Shown: positions 35,593-44,339 of the stretch, one piece after another
Layout: each line of letters starts with the position of its first letter
Position numbering within the stretch: position 1 is the stretch's first letter
NCBI GenBank assembly: GCA_002027195.1
Contig: MWJO01000033.1
Span: 1 to 64,000, forward strand
Length of the DNA stretch: 64,000 nucleotides
DNA from: Streptomyces sp. GKU 895
Lineage (GTDB): Bacteria > Actinomycetota > Actinomycetes > Streptomycetales > Streptomycetaceae
Direction: 5' to 3'
The notes under the pieces: model-generated
Seen by the model: only the letters and a program-made list of their open reading frames with translations
Databases searched by the model: none
What the model was told of the DNA's origin: nothing
Translations under genes and position numbers: made by a program

Positions 35593-37194
35593 GTGTCCGT
35601 ACGCCTCACCCAGCGCATCGTCGTCCCCGTCGTCTGTGTCGTCACTGCGTTCATGTCCATCGTGGACGGAGCCGGGACCACGGTCGCCCTGCCCTCCATC
35701 GGACGGGACTTCGGGCTCGCCACCGCGGGCCTCGATGCCGTCGTCGTGGTCTACCCCGTCTGTGTCGGCCTGGCCGTCCCCGTGTCGGCGTGGCTCGGGG
35801 ACCGCTTCGGCGGCCGGAGCACGGTGCTCGTCTCGTTCGCCGTCTTCACCCTCGCCTCGGGACTCTGCGGCGGGGCCGGCTCGCTCGGCGAACTCGTCGC
35901 CTGGCGTGCCCTCCAGGGCTTGGCGGCCGGCATTCTGCTGCCGGTCACCGCCGCCTTGCTCTACCGCACCTTCAGCCTGTCCGAGCAGGTCAAGGTCTCC
36001 CGCTACATGATCATCCCGCAGCAGGTGGCGCCCGCCCTGGCCCCCATGGGGGCGGGCTGGCTCGTCGACCACCTGTCGTGGCGCTGGGTGTTCTACGCCA
36101 ACCTCCCCATCGGCGTCGCGGTGCTGGTCTTCGGACTGCTCTTCCTGGACCGGCACCGGGACCACGTCCCCGGCCGCCTCGACGTGCCGGGCCTGGTGCT
36201 CACCGCGTTCGGCACCGCCGGGCTGATGTTCGGCGTGAGCGAGGGCGCCGAGATGGGCTGGGGGAGCCCGCCGGTGCTGGCCGGGCTGATCGGCGGCGTG
36301 GTCCTGCTGGCGGCGGCTGTGGTGGTCGAACTGCGGGTGTCCGAACCGGCCCTGCGGGTCAGCCTCTTCGCCGACCGGCTCTTCCGCGACACCAACATCA
36401 CGGCGTTCATCGGCTTCATCGGCTTCATGGGGGCGATGTTCCTCGGCCCGCTCTTCCTCCAGGAGGGCCTGGGTCTGAGCGCCTGGGAGTCCGGTTCCGC
36501 GACCTTCGCCGAGGCTCTCGGTGTCCTGCTCACCGTCCAGCTCGTCGGCCCGCTCTACGCGCGAGTCGGGCCGCGCCGCATCGCGGGCTGCGGACTGCTC
36601 GGGGTGGCGTTGGTGCTGGTGGCCTTCTCCCGGCTGGACGCGGAGTCCTCACTGTGGGCGTTCCGGGGGCTGATGCTCCTGCTCGGCGCGGCGATGGGCG
36701 GGGTGTTCATGCCGACCACGGTCGCCTCGTTCACCGGCATAGCGAAGGCCGACGTGTCGCACGCCTCGACGCTCAACACCGTGGTACGGCAGGCCGCCAA
36801 CGCCGCCGCACCCGCCGTGGTGACCGTGGTGCTGGCCTCGGCCACCGCGGTCGGCACGGGCGCCGACGCCCATCCGCCCGTCTCCGCCTTCCAGCACGCC
36901 TACCTCGTACTCGCGGCCGTCTCCGCGGTCGCCGCGCTCTTCGCCTTCACCATGCCGGACCGCGCGGCCCGCGTCGCCGCGTCGACCCGGCCGGCCGGCC
37001 GGACCCGTACGCCGGGTTCCGCGCCGCCACCAGCACGGCCGTGGGGTCACAAGCTGTGGGCGACGGGGTGCAGCGGTTGGTACAGCGGAAGTTCGGCGCC
37101 GCTCGGGAGCCGGACCGCCGTCAGTCTGCCCCAGCGCTGTTCGCTGATCGGGCGGCTGACCTCGACGCCCTGGGCGCGGAACGCCTCGAGTTGA
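35593..37194 (+). CDS. MFS exporter of the DHA2 (EmrB/QacA) family
   Basis: 533 residues with about 14 membrane helices. Motif A is LGDRFGGRSTV and motif C-like helix segments are present (AAGILLPVTAALLY, VAPALAPMGAGWLVDHLSWR). It exports drugs by proton antiport. The GTG at 35593 lies right after the operator and lacks a ribosome site, suggesting a leaderless message. The last about 50 residues run 148 bases into the convergent VOC gene and are not family-like, so the true C-terminus may be lost to an indel near 37000-37050. Confidence 0.9.
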   Translation: MSVRLTQRIVVPVVCVVTAFMSIVDGAGTTVALPSIGRDFGLATAGLDAVVVVYPVCVGLAVPVSAWLGDRFGGRSTVLVSFAVFTLASGLCGGAGSLGELVAWRALQGLAAGILLPVTAALLYRTFSLSEQVKVSRYMIIPQQVAPALAPMGAGWLVDHLSWRWVFYANLPIGVAVLVFGLLFLDRHRDHVPGRLDVPGLVLTAFGTAGLMFGVSEGAEMGWGSPPVLAGLIGGVVLLAAAVVVELRVSEPALRVSLFADRLFRDTNITAFIGFIGFMGAMFLGPLFLQEGLGLSAWESGSATFAEALGVLLTVQLVGPLYARVGPRRIAGCGLLGVALVLVAFSRLDAESSLWAFRGLMLLLGAAMGGVFMPTTVASFTGIAKADVSHASTLNTVVRQAANAAAPAVVTVVLASATAVGTGADAHPPVSAFQHAYLVLAAVSAVAALFAFTMPDRAARVAASTRPAGRTRTPGSAPPPARPWGHKLWATGCSGWYSGSSAPLGSRTAVSLPQRCSLIGRLTSTPWARNASS

Positions 37195-37397
37195 GCGTCG
37201 AGGTCGTCGCACATCAGGTAGAACTCGTGCTGGGGCGGGCCGTCCGTCGGGTGTACGGCGACTTCGGCCGGGGGCAGCTTGAAGACGAGCCACCCGCCGC
37301 CCGCGTCGACGCCGGGAAAACCGAGGACGTCACGGATGAAGGCGCGGTCCTTCTCGGCGTCCTGGCTGTAGACGATGACATGCGCACCGCTGATCAT
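37047..37397 (-). CDS. VOC-superfamily (glyoxalase-like) protein
   Basis: 116 residues with one betaalphabetabetabeta module pair: MISGAHVIVYSQDAEKDRAF at the start, GWLVFKLPPAEVAVHP with a metal-ligand His, and GAELPLYQPLHP at the end. A single-domain VOC protein of this size acts as a dimer and may be an enzyme or a drug-binding protein. ATG 37397. It lies 26 bases downstream of the tyrosinase gene in the same direction and could be in its operon. Confidence 0.85.
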   Translation of the reverse strand: MISGAHVIVYSQDAEKDRAFIRDVLGFPGVDAGGGWLVFKLPPAEVAVHPTDGPPQHEFYLMCDDLDAQLEAFRAQGVEVSRPISEQRWGRLTAVRLPSGAELPLYQPLHPVAHSL

Positions 37398-37423
37398 GAC
37401 TGACTCCTGGATCGTCGACTCGC

Positions 37424-38494
37424 TCAGGCGTAGCGGTAGCCCGCGGCGTCCATGGTCTGCGTGTCCAGCACGTCGAGCACGGTCACGGCGTCGTCGCCGG
37501 AGAAGTCCGGCAGGAGCGCCTTGAGCTGGGGTGGCTGGGCCGTCTCGTAGCCGGGCGTCGCGCCCACCCACGGCCACATCCTGTCGTTCAGGCCATGGCC
37601 GGGCGGCTGTGGCTTGCCGGTGGACGGCGAGGGCTGCTGCGGCGGCGGGTAGTGGTCCTTCGGCTTCGAACCGGGGACTGCGGCGAGGCGCCGGGTCTGC
37701 CAAGTGGCCCACAGGCGGTCGACGTTGGCGTGGTGGAGCCAGAAGACGGGATCGTTGGGCGAGAAGGCACCGGACATGTGGCCGCCGATGAAATTGTGTC
37801 CGGTGTTGTGGGTGGGGGTGAACACCGGTGACCCGCCCGCGGCCTGGGCCATGAAGCCCTCTTCCAGCGCTGCCCAGAAGAACCAGAAGGGGTGCGCGCC
37901 GGGCTGTTGCCGCACGAGCTGTTCGAGCTGGGCGATCTGTGCCGTGCCCGGGGGCCATGTGAGTGCGCCTCTTCCCCTGGCCAGTCTGGTCCCGAAGCCC
38001 TCGGCCAGAAGGGGGTGGATCGGGAAACCCTTCGCTCCCGGGATGTCGGTCGGCCACCAGGCCGGGCGCTCGGCCGGTGGGACCGGGCTGCGCAGCACAC
38101 TGTCGGTGAGCGGTGCGGGGGTGCCGGAGTGGAGAGAGCCCAGGAAGCCGCCGGTGAACAGCCGGTCGAGGGCGCCCGTGTGATCGGTCCAGTCCCAGTA
38201 GGGGACGGTGACGCCGGGCACCTCGGCCTGGAGCGCCTTTTCGAACTGTCTGACGTACTGGCGGTGCCAGGCGCAGAACCCGATGTTCCAGTGGGCGTAG
38301 TTGACGGGCGGGTTCGGGGGCGATCCCGGCGGGAGCACGGTCATGACGGCGCTGTGCAGGGCGACGAACTGGTCGTAGACGCTCACGCCCGCGGGGCCCG
38401 CCGGGGCGGGCCGGTGCTTGAGGCGGATGACGGCTTCCAGGAACCTGTCTCGTTCCTGGGAGGTGAGGTCGACGGCGTTCCTACGGATGTCCAT
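37424..38494 (-). CDS. Tyrosinase-family type 3 copper protein
   Basis: 356 residues, longer than the classic 273-residue Streptomyces MelC2. The CuA ligands are probably H47, H68 and H77 (FVALHSAV, NYAHWN and FCAWHRQY). CuB has THNTGHNFIGGHM (H229 and H233) and DPVFWLHHANVDRLW. A C-terminal extension from about residue 265 is rich in Pro and Gly and ends MDAAGYRYA. It has no signal peptide and there is no melC1 nearby; instead its ATG overlaps by 14 bases the end of a gene for a His-rich protein. It oxidises phenols or o-aminophenols (inferred). Confidence 0.92.
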   Translation of the reverse strand: MDIRRNAVDLTSQERDRFLEAVIRLKHRPAPAGPAGVSVYDQFVALHSAVMTVLPPGSPPNPPVNYAHWNIGFCAWHRQYVRQFEKALQAEVPGVTVPYWDWTDHTGALDRLFTGGFLGSLHSGTPAPLTDSVLRSPVPPAERPAWWPTDIPGAKGFPIHPLLAEGFGTRLARGRGALTWPPGTAQIAQLEQLVRQQPGAHPFWFFWAALEEGFMAQAAGGSPVFTPTHNTGHNFIGGHMSGAFSPNDPVFWLHHANVDRLWATWQTRRLAAVPGSKPKDHYPPPQQPSPSTGKPQPPGHGLNDRMWPWVGATPGYETAQPPQLKALLPDFSGDDAVTVLDVLDTQTMDAAGYRYA

Positions 38495-39008
38495 GGCTGT
38501 GCCCTCCGCCCTGGTGGTCGTGGCCGGGGTGAGGGGGTTCGTCGCCGGATGGATGCTGGTGTTCCAGGTGGCCGGTGGCGGGCACGGCGAACAGACCCGC
38601 GAAGAACGGGCGGCCGGGGTCGTCGCTCAGCAGCCGGCTGATCAGCGCGCGGAGTGTCTCACCGGTCTTCGTCCGGAGGGCCAGCTCGCTCTGGTACATG
38701 CTCGCGGGCCCCAGGTCGATCTGGAGCAGGACGCCGGAACGGTTCGACGCGACCTCGATCCGTGCGGGCTGAACGCCGACCAGGCCGCAGTGAATGCTCC
38801 CTTCCAGGGTGTCGGCGAGTTCCTGGAGGCGGGGGGCGGTGCAGCCGTCGAAGGGGGAGAGGGTGGTGACCAGGATCAGCTGCTCGATGAGCATCCGGGG
38901 GCCGGTGACGGCGATCCGGATCTCGGGAGCGTCGACGAGCAGGTCCACCAGCGAGGCTCCCCCCTTGGTGAGGGCGGCCGTGCTGGGTGCGGCTGGGGAT
39001 GGTGGCAT
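38481..39008 (-). CDS. Unknown protein with histidine-rich tail, coupled to tyrosinase
   Basis: 175 residues from ATG 39008. No family is recognised. The central part is mixed alpha/beta (VDLLVDAPEIRIAVTGPRML, then GLVGVQPARIEVASNRSG). The last 30 residues hold nine histidines alternating with Gly, Pro and Asp (PHPGHDHQGGGHSHGHP), a typical copper- or nickel-holding tail. Its stop lies inside the start of the tyrosinase gene (overlap 38481-38494), so the two are made together. By analogy with the MelC1 caddie protein it could deliver copper to the tyrosinase; there is no sequence similarity to MelC1 that I can see, so this is inference. Confidence 0.8.
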   Translation of the reverse strand: MPPSPAAPSTAALTKGGASLVDLLVDAPEIRIAVTGPRMLIEQLILVTTLSPFDGCTAPRLQELADTLEGSIHCGLVGVQPARIEVASNRSGVLLQIDLGPASMYQSELALRTKTGETLRALISRLLSDDPGRPFFAGLFAVPATGHLEHQHPSGDEPPHPGHDHQGGGHSHGHP

Positions 39009-39205
39009 GTCTCCAGCGTTGAATCCGGCGTCCGTCCGCGCGACCGGGGGCGTCTGAACGAGGGGCGGTGAGCAGGGCGTACCGGAACCGCGTGGTGTCG
39101 GCGTGGTGAGCACCTCGCCGATGCAAATCGGTCATGTCGTGGCGCGTTGAGCGCTGTGGCGTGGGAGTTGGCGGTCCCAGGTCCGTCAGCCGCTAGTATC
39201 ACGGC

Positions 39206-39658
39206 ATGATTACGGCCTGGTCACTCTTGCGTGTGCCGCGGGTCCGCGTCGCTGCGGGTCCGCCGCTGCGGGTGTCGGCCCTGGCCGTGCTGCTGTTCGG
39301 CGTCGTGTTCACCCATGGCCTCCATGCCGAGAGCGCCGAAGGACACCTGGTCACCGGCGTGACGGGGCTCGCAGTCGTCTCGGTCGCCGTGGAGGCCGAC
39401 GTGACCGACGAACAGACCGTGTCCCGGCTCGCGGCGACAGGCGAGCCGCGTGAGGGTCACGGCTTCTCGCATCCGAACGAGCACTGCGTGTCCGGCCAGC
39501 CACAGCAAGGACCGGTACTGACGCCCCCGTCCTTTGCAGTGTCGGTTGGCGAATCCGCCGTTACTGGGACGCACTTGGCCCAGCGGGCCTTCGGTGGGCC
39601 GGTGCTCGCCGCCGTGCCGTCTGCCGCTCGCGGATCGTCCGTGGTGCGACAGGTCTAG
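39206..39658 (+). CDS. Small membrane protein with His/Cys-containing outer part (DUF6153-like)
   Basis: 150 residues. One N-terminal membrane helix (LRVSALAVLLFGVVFTHGLH) is followed by a polar region with HGFSHPNEHC. The arrangement of helix, His, then a lone Cys resembles DUF6153-type Streptomyces proteins often found by metal-related genes, but this is a weak match. ATG 39206 lacks a ribosome site. It is divergent from the His-rich tyrosinase partner and is followed 179 bases later by a similar gene. Confidence 0.55.
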   Translation: MITAWSLLRVPRVRVAAGPPLRVSALAVLLFGVVFTHGLHAESAEGHLVTGVTGLAVVSVAVEADVTDEQTVSRLAATGEPREGHGFSHPNEHCVSGQPQQGPVLTPPSFAVSVGESAVTGTHLAQRAFGGPVLAAVPSAARGSSVVRQV

Positions 39659-39837
39659 AGGCCGGGGTCGCGAGTGGCGGTCGACAGACCTCGCGTCTGC
39701 ACCCGCCCACCACGACCGTGGACGCGGCATCGCCGCCGTCGACTCCGTCCCGCTCCCACCACCACGCCCGTCACGCTCCCTTCGGTCGCCGGCTGCATCA
39801 GCCGTGACCGAAGAGGCGGCGTGCGCAGGGAGGACCT

Positions 39838-40245
39838 GTGCCGTCACCTTTCCGTACGCCCACGCCTGCCCTGGGGCACTCGCTGCTCGTCCTGCTGCGT
39901 GCCGCACTGCCGGCGGTGATCGGCCTGTGCGCCCTCGTCCACGGCGTGTCCGGCGGGGAGGGACGGCCGCACTCCGCCGTCACGTCACAGCTGGCGTCGG
40001 TCGCGGGCGACCCGGCACCCCACGGGCCTCATCGGCACCACGGCGACGAGGAATGCGCCCTGGACGCAGCCGTCCTGGTGACGGGTCAAGCGGCGCAGCA
40101 CGCGCCCCCCGAGGTGGGGACCGCCCTACTCGTCGGCGTATCCGTGGCCCGGGTGGGGCCGGTCGCCGGCCGGACGCCGTATCGCCGCCGCGGAAGACGT
40201 ACCGGCAGGACCGCGCTCGTTCGCACCTCGCGGTGGCGCATCTAG
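39838..40245 (+). CDS. Second small membrane protein with His cluster
   Basis: 135 residues from GTG 39838 with AGGGAGGA upstream. A membrane helix (LLVLLRAALPAVIGLCALVH) comes first, then a His cluster, PHGPHRHHGDEEC, and a basic C-terminus. The layout matches the preceding gene, so the two may be diverged duplicates. It lies 138 bases before a PLP-enzyme/exporter pair. A metal-binding role is plausible but unproven. Confidence 0.55.
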   Translation: MPSPFRTPTPALGHSLLVLLRAALPAVIGLCALVHGVSGGEGRPHSAVTSQLASVAGDPAPHGPHRHHGDEECALDAAVLVTGQAAQHAPPEVGTALLVGVSVARVGPVAGRTPYRRRGRRTGRTALVRTSRWRI

Positions 40246-40383
40246 ACCTCCCGTCCGCAGCCGGCCGCACCCTGTCGGTTGCCGCGCCACGGGCTTCGCA
40301 CGCACGGACAGGTCACCGTCCGCCGTCCGGCCCGCGGCGCGAGATGAGCACGCACGCGTATTCATCGAGCGAGAGCGAACGAG

Positions 40384-41490
40384 ATGCAGTCACAGACGCA
40401 CACCACTGTCACGCCCGACCGGTCCGCCCTGGCGGCGCTGGTGGGCGACACGCCGCTGCTGCGGGTGTCCGAGCCACTGACTCCCGCGGACCGAGGCTTC
40501 TGGGCCAAGCTGGAGGGCTTCAATCCCGGCGGTATCAAGGACCGGCCCGGTCTGCACATGGTGGAACGGGCCCGCGCCCGCGGCGAGTTGCGACCCGGCG
40601 CCCGGGTCATCGAGTCCACCAGCGGCACCCTCGGCCTGGGCCTGGCCCTGGCCGGCCTGGTCCACGGCCACCCGGTCACCCTGGTCACCGACCCCGGTCT
40701 GGAGCCGTCCATGACCCGGCTGCTGACCGCGTACGGCACCGAGGTCGACGTCGTCGCGGAACCGCACCCCACCGGCGGCTGGCAGCAGGCCCGCCGCGAG
40801 CGGGTCCGCTCCCTGCTGGACCGGCACCCCGGGTCGTGGTGCCCGGACCAGTACAACAACCCCGACAACACCAGCGCCTACACCCCGCTCGCCCTGGAAC
40901 TGGCCGCCGAACTCGGCCACATCGACGTCCTGGTGTGCAGCGTGGGCACCGGGGGACACTCCGCCGGGGTCTCCCGCGTGCTGAAGCAGCTCTACCCCGA
41001 GGTGACGGTGGTCGGGGTCGACACCATCGGTTCGACGATCTTCGGACAGCCCGCCCGGCCGCGGCTGATGCGCGGCCTGGGGTCGAGCATCTATCCCCGC
41101 AACGTCGCCTACGACGTCTTCCACGAGGTCCACTGGGTGGCACCGGCCGAGGCGGTGTGGACCTGCCGTCAACTGGCCACGTCCCACTACGCGACCGGCG
41201 GCTGGAGCGTGGGGGCGGTCGCCCTGGTCGCCGGATGGCTGGCCCGCACCCTGCCCGCTCGGACCCGCATCGCGGCGATCTTCCCCGACGGGCCGCAGCG
41301 CTACCTCGGCACGGTGTTCGACGACGGCTACTGCGCCGCCCACGGCCTGCTCGACTCCCCGCCCGCGCCCGAGCCCGAGGTGATCGGCCGCGCGGACGAG
41401 AAGGAGGTGACCCGCTGGACCCGCTGCACCACCGTGGCCGATCCGCTCACGGCGGACCTGGGCGACCGGGCGGAGGAGGAGAGCCGGTGA
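40384..41490 (+). CDS. Cysteine-synthase-family PLP enzyme
   Basis: 368 residues of fold type II. The PLP lysine is in FNPGGIKDRPGLHM, the amino-acid loop is ESTSGTLGLGLA, the phosphate loop is CSVGTGGHSAG, and DQYNNPDNTSAYT precedes it. The family makes cysteine or, in metallophore pathways, 2,3-diaminopropionate precursors (SbnA type). The last codons overlap the start of an MFS exporter (GTGA), so enzyme and exporter are co-translated. This suggests that the product, an amino-acid derivative, is exported. Which product cannot be read from the sequence. Confidence 0.87.
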   Translation: MQSQTHTTVTPDRSALAALVGDTPLLRVSEPLTPADRGFWAKLEGFNPGGIKDRPGLHMVERARARGELRPGARVIESTSGTLGLGLALAGLVHGHPVTLVTDPGLEPSMTRLLTAYGTEVDVVAEPHPTGGWQQARRERVRSLLDRHPGSWCPDQYNNPDNTSAYTPLALELAAELGHIDVLVCSVGTGGHSAGVSRVLKQLYPEVTVVGVDTIGSTIFGQPARPRLMRGLGSSIYPRNVAYDVFHEVHWVAPAEAVWTCRQLATSHYATGGWSVGAVALVAGWLARTLPARTRIAAIFPDGPQRYLGTVFDDGYCAAHGLLDSPPAPEPEVIGRADEKEVTRWTRCTTVADPLTADLGDRAEEESR

Positions 41491-42784
41491 AGGGCACCCT
41501 CGCACAGGTCCGCACGTACGAACGCAGCGTCCAGCTGCTGATGGTCAATCAGTTCACCATCAACCTCGGTTTCTACATGCTGATGCCTTATCTCGCCGCC
41601 CATCTGTCCGGCACCCTCGGCCTGGCCGGCTGGGTCGTCGGACTGGTGCTGGGCGTGCGCAACTTCAGCCAGCAGGGGATGTTCCTCGTCGGCGGGACCC
41701 TCGCGGACCGCCTCGGGTACAAGCCGATGATCGTGGCGGGCTGCGTGCTGCGCACCGTCGGCTTCGCGATGCTCGGCCTGGTCGACTCACTCGCCGCGCT
41801 GATCGCCGCGTCGGCGGCCACCGGGCTCGCCGGGGCACTGTTCAACCCGGCGGTCCGGGCGTACCTGGCCGCGACGCGGGGGAGCGCAGGGTCGAGGCGT
41901 TCGCCCTGTTCAACGTCTTCTACCAGGCCGGAATCCTGTTGGGCCCGCTGGCCGGGATGGTCCTGACCGGGGTGGACTTCCGTGTCACCTGCCTGGTCGC
42001 CGCCGGGATCTTCGCGCTGCTGAGCGTCGTACAGCTCCACGCACTGCCCGCCCGCCGCGCCGCGGACACCGCGGGCCGGCAGGGCGAGAGCGGCGACGGC
42101 GTGCTGGCCCAGTGGCGCGGCATCCTGGCCAACCGGCCGTTCCTGCTCTTCTCGGGTGCCATGGTCGGCTCCTACGTGCTGTCCTTCCAGGTGTATCTCG
42201 CGCTGCCGCTGGAGGTGCGCCGAATCGGTGGCGAGGGCGAGTTCGCTACGGCGGCGGTGGCGCTGCTCTTCGCGGTCTCCGGACTCGGCACGATCCTCGG
42301 GCAGACACGGGTGACCGCCTGGTGCAGGACCCGGTACGAACCGGGACAGGCCCTCACCCGAGGGCTGGCTGTGATGGGCGTCGCGTTCGTACCGCTGCTG
42401 GCGGCCACCGCCGTTCCTGTGCCGGCGTCCGGTGTCGGACTGTGGCTGCTGGCAGCCCTGCCCCCGACCCTCACCGCGCTGCTGCTGGCCGTCGGCACGA
42501 TGATCGCGTACCCCTTCGAGATGGACACCATCGTCCGGCTCTCCGGTGACCGCCTCGTGGCTACGCACTACGGCCTGTACAACACGATCTGCGGCATCGG
42601 CATCACCTTGGGCAACCTGCTCACCGGCGTCGCGCTCGATGCCGCCCGTGAGGCGGGCATGTCCGCGCTGCCGTGGATCGCGTTGACGGCACTCGGCCTC
42701 GCCTGCGCGGCCGGCCTCTACGGGCTGCACCGCACCGGGCGTCTTGCCGCTCCGGCTTCCCGACCTCGGCCTGTCGCGGCCTGA
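41487..42784 (+). CDS. MFS transporter coupled to the PLP enzyme, with an apparent frameshift
   Basis: About 432 residues, 12 predicted helices. The N-terminal half has FLVGGTLADRLGYKPMIVAG (motif A); the C-terminal half resumes as FALFNVFYQAGILLGPLAGM after a missing G in the G-run at 41877-41883. GTG 41487 overlaps the preceding stop. It resembles small DHA1-type exporters. It probably removes the product of the PLP enzyme from the cell. Confidence 0.85.
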
Positions 42785-42799
42785 TCCGGGGCCGCGAAG

Positions 42800-42841
42800 C
42801 CAGGCGGGGGCGGGCGCGCTGCCGACCCGCCCCCGCCCTGG
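42800..42841 (+). terminator. Strong hairpin terminator
   Basis: CCAGGCGGGGGCGGG (42800-42814) pairs with CCCGCCCCCGCCCTGG (42826-42841) with one bulged C and an 11-base loop, 16 bases after the exporter stop. It ends the PLP/MFS operon. Confidence 0.88.
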
Positions 42842-43156
42842 GTTGCGTCGTGCGGCGGGCTCGGGTGTCCGCGAAGGGGCCGAGGCCGAAGACGCCCGGT
42901 CCGGTTCGCCGGGGGCGGTGACGAGGCGGCCCACGACGAGCCTTTCGTCCCCGCTGGGTCTGTCAAGGACCGCAAGGTGACGCACTGGCGGGTGGCTGAC
43001 AGCCGGTGTGGCTCGGCGCGTGCTCCGGGGGTCGCGCACCCCGGAGTACGGTGGAAGGACCGAGGATATCGCGCGCGCCGGCCCCGTAGCCGGTGCCGTC
43101 CCCGGTGAGCGACGACGCCGGGGCGGTCGCGTCCGGTCCGGAGCAGGGATCGCGTC
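42842..43156 (+). promoter_or_regulatory. Intergenic region with hairpin and stress-type promoter-like block
   Basis: No gene is supported here. CTCCGGGG (43023-43030) and CCCCGGAG (43039-43046) form a perfect hairpin. It runs directly into TACGGTGGAAGGACCGAGGA (43047-43066), which is nearly the same as the block at 44857-44876. GTAC (43046-43049) could be part of a sigma-B-type -10 (GGGTAC family), here GGAGTAC. Confidence 0.45.
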
Positions 43157-43750
43157 ATGGCCGCGCACGCGCTGGATCCGCCGAGCAGGGAACGGGGCGC
43201 GTCGCCCAGGGCAGGGGCGGTGCTGCGCCCGCTGACCCGCCGCCAGGTCGACGACCGTCTGCAGGAACTCGGCGATGTGTACGCACACAGCGTGGCCGGC
43301 GGCGACGTCGCCCGCACCCGCTTCCTGCGGCGCCTGGCGTCCGCCGTGCAACGGCCCGGCTTCGCCCTGCTGCTCGCCGGGAACACCGATCCCACCGGAC
43401 TGGCCTATGGATTCCCCGTACGGGTCGAGGGGCGGCCGGGGGAGGGACTTGGGGCGTATCTGCCGACGGGCCTGTGCCAACTAGCGGCGGCGGGGCTGCT
43501 GTTCGCCATCCCCGAGACCGTCGTTCCGCCCGAGGCATGCCGGCAGTACCAGAGCCGGGACTGGAACCTCGCCCGACGCCTGCAGATGAGACTGCTGCAC
43601 GATCACGGCGCGGCCCTCGGCGTCACGCTCGTGTGCCGTGGGGACACAAGGATGCTAGAGGTCCTGCGTTCGTGGGGCTGGCGCTGCGTCCCGGCCGGCA
43701 TTGGAGCACACCCGCCGGCCCTGCACCGGGCCTTGGTCCTCAGCCCCTGA
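43157..43750 (+). CDS. Hypothetical protein, possibly GNAT-like
   Basis: 197 residues. The N-terminal third (LTRRQVDDRLQELGDVYAHS, then DVARTRFLRRLASAVQRPGF) and LLLAGNTDPTGLAYGFPV resemble the first strands of a GNAT acetyltransferase. The terminal region (ARRLQMRLLHDHGAALGVTL) resembles the CoA-binding helix, but the usual Q/R-x-x-G-x-G/A loop is not clear. Conserved in Streptomyces as hypothetical. It is first of a row of stress-type genes. Confidence 0.65.
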   Translation: MAAHALDPPSRERGASPRAGAVLRPLTRRQVDDRLQELGDVYAHSVAGGDVARTRFLRRLASAVQRPGFALLLAGNTDPTGLAYGFPVRVEGRPGEGLGAYLPTGLCQLAAAGLLFAIPETVVPPEACRQYQSRDWNLARRLQMRLLHDHGAALGVTLVCRGDTRMLEVLRSWGWRCVPAGIGAHPPALHRALVLSP

Positions 43751-43916
43751 GGCCCCCGGGACATCGGGCTCGTCGGCCACGGCTCACTTCCCGGCCGACG
43801 GGGTTACCGTGGGCAGGCGAGGGGACGTCGTACGCCCGTCCGTTCCCTCTCGTCCCGCGGCGAACCGCGGACACCCGGGCACGGCCACGGGCCGGGTCCC
43901 AGACAGGAGTGCCTTG

Positions 43917-44312
43917 ATGGCCGCCGTCCTTCAGCCCCCGTCCGCCCTTCCCGCGGCCCGTCTGCGGCTGGCGCCGCGAGGCGCGGTGTCTCTGCGCGTC
44001 CTCGGCGCGTGGTGGCCACGGTCCCACTATCTGATCACCGAACTCCCTTCGCTGATCAGCGCCTTGCCCGAGGAGTGGGGAAAGATCGCCACCGTCACGG
44101 TGAACACCCAGATGTGGGCCGAGGCGCCGGGCCGGATTCTCGTCGGCCACCACGTTGTCCGACTGCTCAGGGAGTCCGTCTGGCAGCGGCGGCACACCGT
44201 GGGCCTGTTCGAACCCGACCACTACCGGAGGGACTTGCTGGTCGTACCCCCTGAACTGGCCGCGGCGGACGCCGAGTACCTCATGGCGGCCGTGGCGGCC
44301 TACGGTCTGTGA
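43917..44312 (+). CDS. DUF5994-family protein, copy 1
   Basis: 131 residues from ATG 43917 with CAGGAG at 7 bases. Family features: LRLAPRGAVSLRVLGAWWPR near the start, ELPSLISALPEEWGKIATVT in the middle and LLVVPPELAAADAEYLMAAV at the end. The function is unknown. A second member lies at 45152-45549. Confidence 0.85.
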   Translation: MAAVLQPPSALPAARLRLAPRGAVSLRVLGAWWPRSHYLITELPSLISALPEEWGKIATVTVNTQMWAEAPGRILVGHHVVRLLRESVWQRRHTVGLFEPDHYRRDLLVVPPELAAADAEYLMAAVAAYGL

Positions 44313-44339
44313 GCCGCAAACGGACGAGCGTGCCTGCGG

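Noticed and set aside
37047..38057. 336-residue minus-strand frame covering the VOC gene and part of the tyrosinase gene
   Set aside because: Only the last 116 residues (ATG 37397) match a family; the upstream part is an out-of-frame shadow of tyrosinase.
42800..42841. Origin or attachment-site-like long palindrome
   Set aside because: A GC-rich hairpin right after an operon end with no integrase or repeat partner is best explained as a terminator.
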